DNA of 64,000 nt from Paenibacillus albicereus (GCF_012676905.1 NZ_CP051428.1:2566001-2630000); one strand, 5' to 3'. Positions 20,775 through 29,880 are shown, counted from the stretch's first letter. Translations and numbers: made by a program. The notes: generated by a model not told the origin, from the sequence alone.

Positions 20775-21203
20775 TCATCCGATCGCGAGCAGCAGCACGC
20801 CGCCGACCATGAGCGCGAAGCCGGCCGCCTGCGCGGGTCCGACGCGGATCCGTGCCGCTCCGAGCCAGCCTCTCGACTCGATCAGGAACGTCAGCGCGAG
20901 CTGCGCGAGCAGGACGAGCGACGTCGTCAGCGTGATGCCGATCTGGTGGATGGACGTCACGTTGCCGAAAATGATGAGCGCGCCGAGCGCGCCTCCGGTC
21001 GCATAGACCGGCTTGACCGCCAGCAGCGTCCGCGGCTGCAAGCCGCGCAGCAGCAGCGCGAGCGCGAGCGCGCCGACGAAGCCGGTCAGCTGCGTCAGGG
21101 CGGCCGCTTGCCAGGTGCCGAGGGCTTCGCCGATGCGGCTGTTGGCGGCGCTTTGCAGCGTGATGAACCCGCCGGCCGCGATCGCGGCGAGAATGCCTTT
21201 CAT
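20775..21203 (-). CDS. DMT family transporter, YdcZ/DUF606 type (first copy)
   Basis: This 142-residue protein has about five hydrophobic segments and the YdcZ pattern (AAGGFITLQSAANSRIGEAL, then ITLTTSLVLLAQLALTFLIE). It starts the operon YdcZ-Crp-YdcZ. ATG 21203 follows GGAGGGGGC by about 6 nt; the longer frame starts inside the RBS region. Similar split pairs of small DMT proteins form heterodimers, and that is the likely arrangement with the 19541-20032 product. Confidence 0.82.
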   Translation of the reverse strand: MKGILAAIAAGGFITLQSAANSRIGEALGTWQAAALTQLTGFVGALALALLLRGLQPRTLLAVKPVYATGGALGALIIFGNVTSIHQIGITLTTSLVLLAQLALTFLIESRGWLGAARIRVGPAQAAGFALMVGGVLLLAIG

Positions 21204-21292
21204 GATGATGCCCCCTCCATTCCTCATCCGTTGGTTTTCCCTACGAAGGGTACTTTACCCGCTCGGACCGAAAAGGAAAAGGACATATGTCC

Positions 21293-21739
21293 TCAACCGA
21301 AAAAGAAGTCGGCGATCGTGCTTCCTTCGCCGCTTTTCTTTCCGCGAAGCACATCGGGATCGTACACCTTCACCAAGCCGCAGCTCTGGCAGCTGACGAA
21401 CAGATAATGGTGATGCTGCAGATCGATCAGCTTGCTCAGTCCTGTCCCGGTCATCGCGACCTCGGTCGCCGCCGCCTCGGCGCCGCCGCAGCCGCTGCAT
21501 CGGAACCGGCGGCAGACGAAGTCCTCCAGGCGCTCGCCGCCTTCCCGGTCCCAGCCGCCGTCCTCCTCGCTTGCATCGGCCTGCCACTCGGCGACCGCAT
21601 CCTCCGCCTCGTCGGGTTCACGCTCCTGCCCCGAATCCAGATGTTCCGGCAGCACCTCGTGCCGGCACTCGGGACACACGCTTCCTTCCAGCACGATCTT
21701 CCGGCCGCACCAAGGACATTCGATCGAATGGGTTCTCAT
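21293..21739 (-). CDS. Zinc-ribbon protein of unknown function
   Basis: This 148-residue protein has three Cys-pair knuckles: CPWCG and CPEC near the N-terminus, CRRFRCSGCGG at about residue 75, and CQSCGLVKVYDPDVL near the C-terminus. It ends STIADFFFG. The last part (HHYLFVSCQSCGLVKVYDPD) is typical of small Gram-positive zinc-ribbon proteins with the sense 'moves to find out whether a nucleic acid is bound', for which no function is established. The acidic middle segment is probably disordered. ATG 21739 has AGGAGGAGC upstream. It is monocistronic. Confidence 0.65.
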   Translation of the reverse strand: MRTHSIECPWCGRKIVLEGSVCPECRHEVLPEHLDSGQEREPDEAEDAVAEWQADASEEDGGWDREGGERLEDFVCRRFRCSGCGGAEAAATEVAMTGTGLSKLIDLQHHHYLFVSCQSCGLVKVYDPDVLRGKKSGEGSTIADFFFG

Positions 21740-21841
21740 CGGCTTCGCTCCTCCTCTTGCCCGTTTCCGCTTTTGATGGTACGAAAATTGCGCATGGATA
21801 GCATTCCCATTTTATGACGCCGAGGCTTCCTCGTCTATGCA

Positions 21842-21897
21842 GAAAAAAAGAACGACAAAGCGCTGCGGAGCTCGAGCCCCGCGGCGCCTTGTCGTCC
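21842..21897 (-). terminator. Intrinsic terminator after the rhodanese gene
   Basis: ACGACAAGGCGCCGCGG and its near-perfect complement form a long stem, followed on the minus strand by TTCTTTTTTT, just past the stop at 21907. Confidence 0.85.
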
Positions 21898-21906
21898 TCC
21901 TTCGGT

Positions 21907-22338
21907 TCAGCCGATGACCGGCTCGTGGCCGACTCGGGCCCCTTCGGTCGGGAACCCTTCCCGCTGCCAATACTCGAAGCCGCCGATCATCTCCTTGACC
22001 CGAAAGCCGAGCTCGGAGAAGCGGAAGCCGGCCTTGGCCGCTCCGTTGCAGGCGGGACTCCAGCAGTAGAGGACGAGCAGCCGATCCTTCGGCCACCCGG
22101 CCGTCGTCTCCGGGCTGATGTCGGCGTACGGCAGGCTGACGGCTCCGGCGGCGTGGCGGTCCGCATAGGCGGAAGCGGCGCGCACGTCGACCAGCAGGAA
22201 CGAGTCGGCGCCGGCCAGCTGGTCGCGGCGCACGTCGGACGGGTCCGTCTCGACGGACAGCTTGCCGAGGAAATGGCGGCGAGCTTCCTCCGGCGATGCT
22301 GCCGGCGTTTCATGGACGAGCGAAATCGGGCTATTCAT
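21907..22338 (-). CDS. Rhodanese-like domain protein
   Basis: This 143-residue single-domain rhodanese has the entry segment FLLVDVRAASAYADRHAAGAV, the active-site loop YCWSPACNGAAKAG with Cys92 and Cys97, and the closing segment VKEMIGGFEYW. Single-domain rhodaneses carry persulfide sulfur in sulfur transfer or detoxification. The two-cysteine loop is the form usual in Bacillales. ATG 22338 follows AAGGAGGACATGATCC. It lies 114 bp downstream of the LysR gene on the same strand, so co-transcription is possible. Confidence 0.85.
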   Translation of the reverse strand: MNSPISLVHETPAASPEEARRHFLGKLSVETDPSDVRRDQLAGADSFLLVDVRAASAYADRHAAGAVSLPYADISPETTAGWPKDRLLVLYCWSPACNGAAKAGFRFSELGFRVKEMIGGFEYWQREGFPTEGARVGHEPVIG

Positions 22339-22452
22339 GGATCATGTCCTCCTTGGATGGTCATCGTGCTCCTTGGGAATGATCCTATCACGATTCAGCC
22401 CGCCGCCGTTATCGATCGGTTTCGATGGCGATCATCGGCACGGCCGATGGAT

Positions 22453-23361
22453 CTACGCCTTCGGCGCCTGCTCCGGCGGATCGGCTCGGTCCTGAACGCC
22501 GAAGCTCGCCAGGAATGAAGCGAACGCCGGCGACGAACGCCGCTTCGGCAGGTGGATGAGCTGAATCTGAAAATCGAACGTCGGCTCCTCGAGCAAGACG
22601 GCGGCAAGCTTTCCCTCTTCGACTTCTTGCCGCACGGCGATCGACGGCAGCAGCGAGACGCCCAGTCCTTGGCGGACGCAGCGCTTGATCGCCTCGATGC
22701 TGCCGAGCTCGCAGGCGATCCGCGCTTCCGCTCCGATCTCCCGAAGCCTGCGCAGCAGCGCCGCCCGGTAGGAGCAGCCGTTTTCCGTCAGCACGAGCGT
22801 CTCCCCGTCGAGCTCCGTGGCCGCGACTGCCTTCTCCGTCGCCAGCCGATGGCTCGGCCGGCAGACGAGCAGGAGCGGCTCTCGCCGCAGCGGATGCACG
22901 TCAAGCTCCGGATCCCGCAGCGGAGGATCGAGGATGAGGGCTGCGTCGAGCGTGCCGGACTTGACGCCGCGGAGCAGCTCGGGCTCGTTGCCGGGCAGCA
23001 GCGACAGCGATGCCGCCGGCCGCATTTCCCGGAACGCCTGCAGATGGGGCGGCAGGAAGTAGGAAGCGAGCGATTCGATCGAGCCGATCGTCAGGCTGCC
23101 CCCTTGCGCCGCTCCGACCGCCTCCAGCGATTCGGCATGCAGGCGCAGCATCTCCTTGGCATAGACGAGCAGCCGCTCGCCTGCCGTAGTCAGCTCCATC
23201 CTCCTGCCTCTGCGCTCCAGCAGCTCGGCTCCGTACGTTTCCTCCAGCTTCTGCAGCTGCGCCGTCACGCTCGACTGGGCGTAGCCGAGCCGTTCGGCGG
23301 CCTTTGTGATGCTGCCGCAGGCGGCGACCTCGCGGAAGCTTCGCAGGCAGATCAGGTCCAT
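22453..23361 (-). CDS. LysR family transcriptional regulator
   Basis: This 302-residue regulator has an N-terminal winged helix (residues 1-60: LICLRSFREVAACGSITKAA, then LGYAQSSVTAQLQKLEETYG) and a periplasmic-binding-like effector domain (~90-290: GSLTIGSIESLASYFLPPHL). ATG 23361 has GGGGGAGG 7-8 nt upstream. No divergently transcribed partner lies upstream; the YebC-family gene behind it is on the same strand and is closed off by a terminator. The rhodanese downstream is the nearest plausible target. Ligand and regulon are unknown. Confidence 0.88.
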   Translation of the reverse strand: MDLICLRSFREVAACGSITKAAERLGYAQSSVTAQLQKLEETYGAELLERRGRRMELTTAGERLLVYAKEMLRLHAESLEAVGAAQGGSLTIGSIESLASYFLPPHLQAFREMRPAASLSLLPGNEPELLRGVKSGTLDAALILDPPLRDPELDVHPLRREPLLLVCRPSHRLATEKAVAATELDGETLVLTENGCSYRAALLRRLREIGAEARIACELGSIEAIKRCVRQGLGVSLLPSIAVRQEVEEGKLAAVLLEEPTFDFQIQLIHLPKRRSSPAFASFLASFGVQDRADPPEQAPKA

Positions 23362-23405
23362 CGGCGTTCCTCCCCCTTTTGGATGCGATCATGATATGGA
23401 TGGGA

Positions 23406-23437
23406 TAAAAAAAGAGACCCGCGCAAAAGCGCGAGTC
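23406..23437 (-). terminator. Intrinsic terminator after the YebC-family gene
   Basis: GACTCGCGC-TTTT-GCGCGGGTC is followed on the minus strand by TCTTTTTTT, 12 nt past the stop at 23449. Confidence 0.88.
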
Positions 23438-23448
23438 CGACGTTGCGG

Positions 23449-24168
23449 TCAGTCGGCGTACTCGACGTTGTGGTACACCTGCTGGACATCCTCGAGATCC
23501 TCCAGCGTGTCGATGATCTTGTCGAATTGCTTCTGGGCGTCTTCGGGCAGCTCGACGAAATTCTGGGCGAGCATCGTCAGCTCGGCGACGCTGAACTCCT
23601 CGATGCCCGATGCGCGAAGCGCCTCCTGCACGGCATGGAACTGATCCGGCTCCGCGTACACGAGCACGTCCTCGTCCTCTTCCACGATGTCGCGCACGTC
23701 GACATCCGCCTCCAGCATCAGCTCCATGATCTCGTCGAGCGACCTGCCGGATACGCCGATGACGGCCGTGGCGTCGAACATGTAGGCCACCGAGCCGTTG
23801 ACGCCCATGTTGCCGCCGTTCTTGCTGAAGGCGGCGCGCACGGCGGACGCGGTGCGGTTGACGTTGTTCGTCAGGGCGTCCACGATGACCATCGAGCCGT
23901 TCGGACCGAAGCCCTCGTAGCGCAGCTCCTCGTAAATCTCGTCCGAGCTGCCTTTGGCCTTCTCGATCGCGCGGTCGATGATCGCCTTCGGCACGTTGTA
24001 CGTCTTGGCGCGCTCGAGCACGACCCGGAGGGCGCGGTTCGATTCGGGATCCGGCTCCCCTTTGCGGGCGGCGACATAGATCTCCAGGCCGAATTTAGCG
24101 TAGATACGGCTTGTATTGGCGTCCTTGGACGCTTTCTTTTCCTTGATGTTGTTCCATTTGCGACCCAT
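23449..24168 (-). CDS. YebC/PmpR family DNA-binding protein, YeeN/YeeI branch
   Basis: This 239-residue protein starts [20 protein letters not shown], the signature of the YeeN/YeeI branch rather than canonical YebC (MAGHSKWAN). Conserved parts include [39 protein letters not shown] and [10 protein letters not shown]. YebC family proteins act as transcription regulators and, more recently, as factors that help ribosomes through proline stretches; which role applies to this branch is open. ATG 24168 is fixed by family alignment although its SD is weak. The longer frame adds 40 residues that do not fit the family. Confidence 0.92.
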   Translation of the reverse strand: MGRKWNNIKEKKASKDANTSRIYAKFGLEIYVAARKGEPDPESNRALRVVLERAKTYNVPKAIIDRAIEKAKGSSDEIYEELRYEGFGPNGSMVIVDALTNNVNRTASAVRAAFSKNGGNMGVNGSVAYMFDATAVIGVSGRSLDEIMELMLEADVDVRDIVEEDEDVLVYAEPDQFHAVQEALRASGIEEFSVAELTMLAQNFVELPEDAQKQFDKIIDTLEDLEDVQQVYHNVEYAD

Positions 24169-24315
24169 GCTGAACCAACTTTCCGCTTGAATTACCCTCG
24201 GCTTGCATCCACGGCGGAGCAAGGGGGGCGTCATGAACTCTTTCCCTATTATACTAATCGCGGGCCGCGATGGACAAGTCGGAGCCAAGGCGCATCCTGT
24301 CGTATGCTCTTGCCG

Positions 24316-25809
24316 CTATCTCTTGGAAAAGAGGACGCAGCACTCCACATGGCTCGTCTGCGGGAACATGTCCACCGGCTGAGCCCACTCGAGGCGGTAG
24401 CCTCCGGCGAGCAGCGCCTTGGCGTCCTTGGCGAGCGTGGCCGGATTGCAGCTCACATAGACGAGCCGCTGCGGCCGGGCGGTCAGCACGGCGTCCAGCA
24501 GCTCGCGGCCGCAGCCGGTGCGCGGAGGGTCGACGACGACGACATCCGGGCGCACGCCTTGGCGCACCCACTCCGGCAGCAGCTCCTCCGCCCGTCCCTC
24601 GTAGAAGCGGGCGTTGTCGATGCCGCTCGCCCGCGCGTTGTCGCGCGCGTCCAGCACCGCCTCCGGCAGCAGCTCGATGCCGCGCACTTCCCTCGCCCCG
24701 GATGCGAGCCAGAGGCCGATCGTGCCGGTGCCGCAATACGCATCGACGACGAGCTCGCCGCCGCTCAGCGCGGCAGCCTCCTGCACCGCTCCGTACAGCT
24801 TGACCGTCTGCTCCGGGTTCAGCTGGAAAAACGCGCGCGGAGAAAGCGAGAACCGTAGCCCGCCCAGCGTCTCCTCCAGCTTGTCCTCTCCCCATAGATG
24901 AACCGTCTTGTCTCCGAAAACGAGCGGACTGCCGCCCTTGTGGATGTTGTGCGAGATCGAGCCGACCTGCGGCAGCTCGCGCCGCACCGCCTGCACGAAC
25001 CGCCGCGCGTCCGGAAAGCGGTCCCCGGCGGTGACGAGCGTCAGCTGCAGCTTGCCCGTGCGGCGGCTGACGCGCACGGCGATCGTCTTGACGATGCCTT
25101 GGCGCTTCTTCTCCTCGTAAACAGGAAGGTCCAGCTCCTCCAGCACCCGCTTCGTCCGCTCGACCGCCTCGTTCAGCCGCGGGTCATGGACGGCGCAGCC
25201 GCTGATGTCCACGAGCTGGCGCGTGCCGAGCGAGTACAGACCGGCGACGAGTCCGCTCTCGCCTCGTCCGGCCTGCAGCTGCGCCTTGTTGCGGTACCCC
25301 CAGGGGTCGTCCATGCCGAGGATCGGCCGCAGCGGCAAGCGGTCGATGCCGGCATAGCGCTGGAACGCTTCCCGCACGATCTCCTCCTTGGCCCGCAGCT
25401 GCGCTTCGTACGTCATGTGCTGCAGCTGGCAGCCGCCGCAGCTGGCATAGACCGGACATGGCGGCTCCTGACGCTCCGGCGACTTCTTTTCGATCTTGAT
25501 GGCAGCGGCTTGCAGGTATCCCGGCTCGACCTTCGCCACTTTCGCCTTGACGACCTCGCCCGGCAGCACGCCGTCGACGAAGACCGCTTTGCGCTTGTAA
25601 TATCCGACGCCCTCGCCGTTGATGCCGATCCGCTTGACGGTGACGACGATGTCGTCTCCGGCACGCACGTCCTCGGCCGTGGCGGGACGCGCAGGGCGCT
25701 GCCGGGGCTTTTCCTCCTGGCTCCACCCTCCCCGCTTCGTATCTTTCCGGCTTGGGCCGGTTTGCCGGCCCGGATGATCGGCTCCGCGCCGATTCGTTTC
25801 GCTTTTCAT
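24316..25809 (-). CDS. rlmD: 23S rRNA (uracil-C5)-methyltransferase RlmD/RlmCD
   Basis: This 497-residue enzyme methylates C5 of uracil in 23S rRNA using S-adenosylmethionine. A Lys/Arg-rich head (1-45) precedes a TRAM RNA-binding domain (~50-105). Cys118, Cys124, Cys127 (CPVYASCGGC) and Cys205 form the Fe-S site. VVDAYCGTGTIGLWLA is the SAM-binding loop, and Cys454 in YVSCNPATLAKD is the catalytic nucleophile. Single Firmicute enzymes of this type can modify both U747 and U1939. ATG 25809 has AGGG 8 nt upstream. It is divergent from the ger operon. Confidence 0.93.
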   Translation of the reverse strand: MKSETNRRGADHPGRQTGPSRKDTKRGGWSQEEKPRQRPARPATAEDVRAGDDIVVTVKRIGINGEGVGYYKRKAVFVDGVLPGEVVKAKVAKVEPGYLQAAAIKIEKKSPERQEPPCPVYASCGGCQLQHMTYEAQLRAKEEIVREAFQRYAGIDRLPLRPILGMDDPWGYRNKAQLQAGRGESGLVAGLYSLGTRQLVDISGCAVHDPRLNEAVERTKRVLEELDLPVYEEKKRQGIVKTIAVRVSRRTGKLQLTLVTAGDRFPDARRFVQAVRRELPQVGSISHNIHKGGSPLVFGDKTVHLWGEDKLEETLGGLRFSLSPRAFFQLNPEQTVKLYGAVQEAAALSGGELVVDAYCGTGTIGLWLASGAREVRGIELLPEAVLDARDNARASGIDNARFYEGRAEELLPEWVRQGVRPDVVVVDPPRTGCGRELLDAVLTARPQRLVYVSCNPATLAKDAKALLAGGYRLEWAQPVDMFPQTSHVECCVLFSKR

Positions 25810-25905
25810 GCGGTTTCCCTCGTTCCTGCCTTCATTCTTCATTCTCGCATTATAGCATATCCGCCACGTCCCGCTCCTCTCCCAGCCTGGGCTCGAGCCG
25901 CTTCC

Positions 25906-25934
25906 GCATAGAAAAAAATGGATTGCCCATACTA
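25906..25934 (+). promoter_or_regulatory. Sigma-G-type (forespore) promoter of the ger operon
   Basis: GCATA (25906-25910) and CATACTA (25928-25934) match the sigma-G -35 (GHATR) and -10 (CATNHTA) consensus with a 17-bp spacer. The pair lies 26 bp upstream of GTG 25960, where forespore-specific transcription of a germinant-receptor operon is expected. Confidence 0.7.
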
Positions 25935-25959
25935 TACCCGATTTAGGGAGAGAAAGCGG

Positions 25960-27255
25960 GTGCCAATTGGGATGAGTCGAGTGATGAACGTTTTTCAGGC
26001 TTTCCTCCTCCTCCTGCTCTCGAACGGGCTGGCCTGCCACGTCATCGTCAATCCGATGCTGCTCGACGCATCCGGACGGGATGCCTGGATTACCGCGCTC
26101 GTCACCGGGAGCATCTTCATTCCCTGGAGCCTCCTGATCGTATACGTCATGAAAAAAAGCGGGCAGCAGCATTGGCGGGAATGGCTCGGCAAGCATACGC
26201 ATCCGGCCTTCTCCTGGATTCTCGTCGCTCCGGTGCTGCTGCTGCTGTTCCTGCAGGCGATGGAGACCGTCACGCAGACGGTGAGCTGGCACATCACGAA
26301 TTATCTTCCTGCCAGCAGTCCGCTGCAGCTCGGTTTCCTGCTTCTCCTCATCTGCCTCATGCTCTGCTGGTGGGGCTTCCGCGCCGTCGCCGTCGCCGCC
26401 GGAATTCTGCTGCCCATCGTCGTGGCTCTCGGCATATTCGTCGCCACGGGCAACAGCGAGATCAAGGACATGTCGCTGCTCATGCCCGTGCTCGAGCATG
26501 GCTGGGACCCGGTGCTGCGAGGCATGATCTATGCCGGGTCCGCCTACGTGGAGGTCATCCTCATCCTGCTCCTCCAGCACCGCATCCGCGGGCAGGTGAA
26601 GACTTGGCACATGCTCGTCTACTCCTGCTTCGTCGTCGTCATCATGGTCGGGCCGATCATCGGAGCGATCACCGAGTTCGGCCCGGAAGAAGCCGCCAAC
26701 CAGATCACCTCGCCCTACGAGCAGTGGAGGATGCTCCGCATCGGGCAATACATCGAGCATGTCGACTTCTTCTCGATCTTCCAGTGGCTGTCCGGCGCCT
26801 CCGTGCGGATCGCGCTGCCGGTGCTCGTGCTGGCCGAGACGTTCGCCAGCCGGAGCGAGAACGCCAGGCGCATCTTCATCCTGGCGCTGCTGCTCCTGTA
26901 CGGAGCGGCGACACTCGTCCCGCTGGACGAATACGACATGTACGTGTTCATGTATGTCTACTTCATGCCGGGGGCTCTGCTCGTCGTGCTTCCGACTTCG
27001 CTGATCTGGTTCGTCGTAGCCGCATGCATCAAGCCGGATAGGAGGAACGATACCGATGGAGGACAACCGCAAGACGGATCGGCCGGACCAGCCGGCGGAG
27101 CCCGAGCAGCAGGAGGCCAAGGACCAGCCGGGGAAAAACCGCAATCCGAACGAAGATCCGCAGGCGCCTCCGAGTCCGGACGGCCCGCCGGACAGCCCCA
27201 ATCCACGGGAGGAAACGCCTCGACCGGGTCCGGCAGCGCAGGAGGCGCCAGCTAA
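25960..27255 (+). CDS. GerB-type germinant receptor permease subunit with C-terminal extension
   Basis: This 431-residue membrane subunit of a spore germinant receptor acts in the spore inner membrane with GerA and GerC subunits to sense small-molecule germinants. About ten hydrophobic segments span residues 5-360 (MNVFQAFLLLLLSNGLACHV; NPMLLDASGRDAWITALVTG), as in the APC-fold GerB family of ~365 residues. GTG 25960 follows GGGAG at 9 nt; the ATG at 25972 lacks an SD and the ATG at 25918 lies inside the promoter. The frame stays open for ~66 Gly/Ala/Ser-rich residues inside gerA, a 200-nt overlap. Confidence 0.87.
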   Translation: MPIGMSRVMNVFQAFLLLLLSNGLACHVIVNPMLLDASGRDAWITALVTGSIFIPWSLLIVYVMKKSGQQHWREWLGKHTHPAFSWILVAPVLLLLFLQAMETVTQTVSWHITNYLPASSPLQLGFLLLLICLMLCWWGFRAVAVAAGILLPIVVALGIFVATGNSEIKDMSLLMPVLEHGWDPVLRGMIYAGSAYVEVILILLLQHRIRGQVKTWHMLVYSCFVVVIMVGPIIGAITEFGPEEAANQITSPYEQWRMLRIGQYIEHVDFFSIFQWLSGASVRIALPVLVLAETFASRSENARRIFILALLLLYGAATLVPLDEYDMYVFMYVYFMPGALLVVLPTSLIWFVVAACIKPDRRNDTDGGQPQDGSAGPAGGARAAGGQGPAGEKPQSERRSAGASESGRPAGQPQSTGGNASTGSGSAGGAS

Positions 27256-28714
27256 GGGCTGGTCGAAGGAGGAGCTGACGCGCGTTTTCGAGCATTCGGC
27301 CGACGTCATTCTCAAAAGCTCGTACTTCGGACCGGACCATGCCAAGGAAGTCGTGCTCGCTTACTCCGTCGGCCTCTGCGATACGATGATGATCAATCGC
27401 CACGTCCTGCCGTCGCTCAGCGTCCACTATGCCCAGAACGGCGCCTTGAACCGGCCGCTGCTCCGCCTGTCGGACGCCTTGACGATCGAAGGCTTCGACA
27501 AGACCCCGACCCCGTCCGAGCTGGAGGAGGCCGTCTATTCGGGCTCGCTGCTGCTCTTTTTCGTCCGGGAGGGACTGCTGGCCACCGTCGATCTGTGCAA
27601 TTCGCCTAGGCGGACTCCGGACGAATCCAGCACGGAGATTTCGATCAAGGGCCCGCGCGACTGCTTCATCGAGGACCTGGACACGAACATCGCGCTGATC
27701 CGCAAGCGGATGCGCTCCAGCTCGCTCTATGTCGAGAACTTTACGGTCGGCCGGCGGACGCGCACGAGGGTCTCCCTGCTCTACATCCACGATATCGCCG
27801 ATCCCAAGCCGATCGAGGACGTGCGCAAGCGGCTGAACGAGATCGATATCGATGGCCTGTACTCGATCAACCAGCTGGAAGACCTGCTGCTTCAGAACCG
27901 GTTCAAAATCCTGCCGCTCATCGATTTCACCGGCCGGCCCGATTATGTCATCAGCAGCCTGCTGGCGGGACGGTTCACGATCATCGTGGACGGGAACCCG
28001 ATGGTGCTGATCGCGCCGGCTACGCTTTCGTTCATCATGAAGTCGCCGGAGGACGTCCATTTCAACTACTCGTATGTATCGTTTTCCCGAATCATCCGCA
28101 TTCTCAGCCTGTTCCTCTCCATATTCCTGCCGGGCATCTGGATCGCGCTGATGGCATTCCATCAGGACCAGATTCCGTTCCGGCTGATGGCTACGATCTC
28201 CGTCTCACGGCTCGGCCTGCCGCTGTCCGCGCAGATGGAAATGCTGCTGCTGCTGCTCTTGCTGGAAATATTCAAGGAGGCGGGCGTTCGGCTGCCGAAC
28301 CCGATCGGTCAGACGCTGACCTCGATCGGCGGCCTCATCATCGGCGACGCGGCCATTCGGGCCGGCCTGGTCTCGCCGTCGGTCGTCGTGGTCGGAGCGA
28401 TCACCGCCGTGTCCGGCGTCACGCTGGTCAATCAGATGCTCAGCACGGTCATCAGCATCTTCCGCATGTTCTTCTTTTTCCTGGCTTCATTTTTCGGCAT
28501 GTACGGGGTCATCCTCGGCATCGTGCTGATGGTCGCCTACATGGCGAGGCTGCAGTCGTTCGGGGTGAACTATTTGGTTCCGCTGTCGCCGCTGATGCCG
28601 AAGGACGCGCTCATGTCCTACCTGCGGCTGCCCTTCGCCTATATCCGCAAGCGGCCGGACAGCATTACCAAAGCCGGACAGGATGCGGACCATGAGGGAG
28701 GCGACATGGCATGA
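27056..28714 (+). CDS. GerA-type germinant receptor subunit
   Basis: This is a 552-residue GerA/GerKA-family protein. The first ~75 residues are charged and Pro-rich. A soluble nutrient-sensing domain (~85-310) includes EVVLAYSVGLCDTMMINRHV and INQLEDLLLQNRFKILPLID; a membrane domain of about five helices (~345-515) includes SVSRLGLPLSAQMEMLLLLL and IIGDAAIRAGLVSPSVVVVG. GerA is thought to form the pentameric ion channel of the receptor. Start: GGAGG lies 9 nt before ATG 27056. The stop overlaps gerC by 4 nt. Gene order is B-A-C rather than the common A-B-C. Confidence 0.93.
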   Translation: MEDNRKTDRPDQPAEPEQQEAKDQPGKNRNPNEDPQAPPSPDGPPDSPNPREETPRPGPAAQEAPAKGWSKEELTRVFEHSADVILKSSYFGPDHAKEVVLAYSVGLCDTMMINRHVLPSLSVHYAQNGALNRPLLRLSDALTIEGFDKTPTPSELEEAVYSGSLLLFFVREGLLATVDLCNSPRRTPDESSTEISIKGPRDCFIEDLDTNIALIRKRMRSSSLYVENFTVGRRTRTRVSLLYIHDIADPKPIEDVRKRLNEIDIDGLYSINQLEDLLLQNRFKILPLIDFTGRPDYVISSLLAGRFTIIVDGNPMVLIAPATLSFIMKSPEDVHFNYSYVSFSRIIRILSLFLSIFLPGIWIALMAFHQDQIPFRLMATISVSRLGLPLSAQMEMLLLLLLLEIFKEAGVRLPNPIGQTLTSIGGLIIGDAAIRAGLVSPSVVVVGAITAVSGVTLVNQMLSTVISIFRMFFFFLASFFGMYGVILGIVLMVAYMARLQSFGVNYLVPLSPLMPKDALMSYLRLPFAYIRKRPDSITKAGQDADHEGGDMA

Positions 28715-29880
28715 GGAGGCTGCTCCTCGCCGCGATGGCGGCGCTGCTGCTGACCGTCCAAGGCTGCGGCAACTCGAAGGACATCCAGTCGCTCGCGTAT
28801 GTGACGGCGATCGGGCTGGATTTCAAGGATGGAAAATACATCGCTTACGTGCAGGTGCTCAACTTCATCAATATTGCCCGCAGCGATGCCGTCGAGCTGG
28901 GCAAGCCGGTCCCGATCTGGATCGGCCGCGGGGACGGCGAGACGATTTCGGGGGCGATCGCCGAGACGAACGCCACCTCTCAGTCCCGGCTCTTTTGGGG
29001 CCATGTGAAAGCGGTCGTCGTCACCGAGGCCGTCATGAAGCGAGGGCTGTCCGGGTTGAGCTCCTCCCTCCTGCGGGATCGGCAAGCCCGCTATACCCTG
29101 CTCGTTTATGGAACGAAGGAACGGATGGAGGACATCCTCACCCAGAAGTCGATCTTCAATCTGTCCCCGCTGGATACGATGATGTATACGGCGGTGCAGC
29201 TCAATACGCAGAAGGCCTATCTCCTGCCGGTCTACGCCAACAAGGCGTTCGCCTACCTGAACGAGCCTGGAGCCGGAGGCATGATTCCGGAGATCGGCAT
29301 TCAGAACCGGACCTGGCACGAGGATTACAAAAAGAAGCCGATGTTCATCATCCGGGGCGCCTTTTTCTTTGACGGCTATAAATACAAGAACCATATGGCC
29401 ATGGAGCCGCTCAAAGGCATGCGCTGGAGGGACGAGAAGCTCGACCTCACCCCGCTCAAGCTGCTTCGGAACGATCGCCCCTCCGCCGTCGTCATGCTGG
29501 GACATCCCAAGTTCGCCATCAAAACCCGCTTCGAGCAGGGCAAGCCGCGCTTCGACGTGTCGATCAGGACGACGGGCTTTATCGCGGAGCAGATCCAGCC
29601 GGCATCGATCCAGCAGCTGCAGAAGGAAGCCGCTCTTGCCGTCGTCAAGGAGGTGCAGAATACGTATCGCCTCGCGGCCGCGGAGAAGACGGACTGCTAC
29701 CGGCTGCAGCTCGAGCTGTACCGCAAGCATCCGCGCCCGTTCCGCCAGCTCGCGGAGGCCGGCTCCTTTTTCCTCGACGAGGATTCCCTCGCTTCGGTCA
29801 AGGTGAAGGTATATATTAGGACGACGGGCAAGTTCAAAGGCAGCGTGTATTCGGAAAAGCAAGACGGAAAGGAAACGTAA
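28711..29880 (+). CDS. Ger(x)C family germinant receptor lipoprotein
   Basis: This is a 389-residue lipoprotein with a signal peptide and the lipobox LTVQGC (Cys19), which anchors it to the outer face of the spore inner membrane. The Ger(x)C fold follows: SLAYVTAIGLDFKDGKYIAY at ~28, GHVKAVVVTEAVMKRGLSGL at ~105 and GAFFFDGYKYKNHM at ~218. It completes the three-subunit receptor. The start ATGA overlaps the gerA stop, so the subunits are translationally coupled. A short GGGCCC hairpin with TTTT follows. Confidence 0.92.
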   Translation: MRRLLLAAMAALLLTVQGCGNSKDIQSLAYVTAIGLDFKDGKYIAYVQVLNFINIARSDAVELGKPVPIWIGRGDGETISGAIAETNATSQSRLFWGHVKAVVVTEAVMKRGLSGLSSSLLRDRQARYTLLVYGTKERMEDILTQKSIFNLSPLDTMMYTAVQLNTQKAYLLPVYANKAFAYLNEPGAGGMIPEIGIQNRTWHEDYKKKPMFIIRGAFFFDGYKYKNHMAMEPLKGMRWRDEKLDLTPLKLLRNDRPSAVVMLGHPKFAIKTRFEQGKPRFDVSIRTTGFIAEQIQPASIQQLQKEAALAVVKEVQNTYRLAAAEKTDCYRLQLELYRKHPRPFRQLAEAGSFFLDEDSLASVKVKVYIRTTGKFKGSVYSEKQDGKET

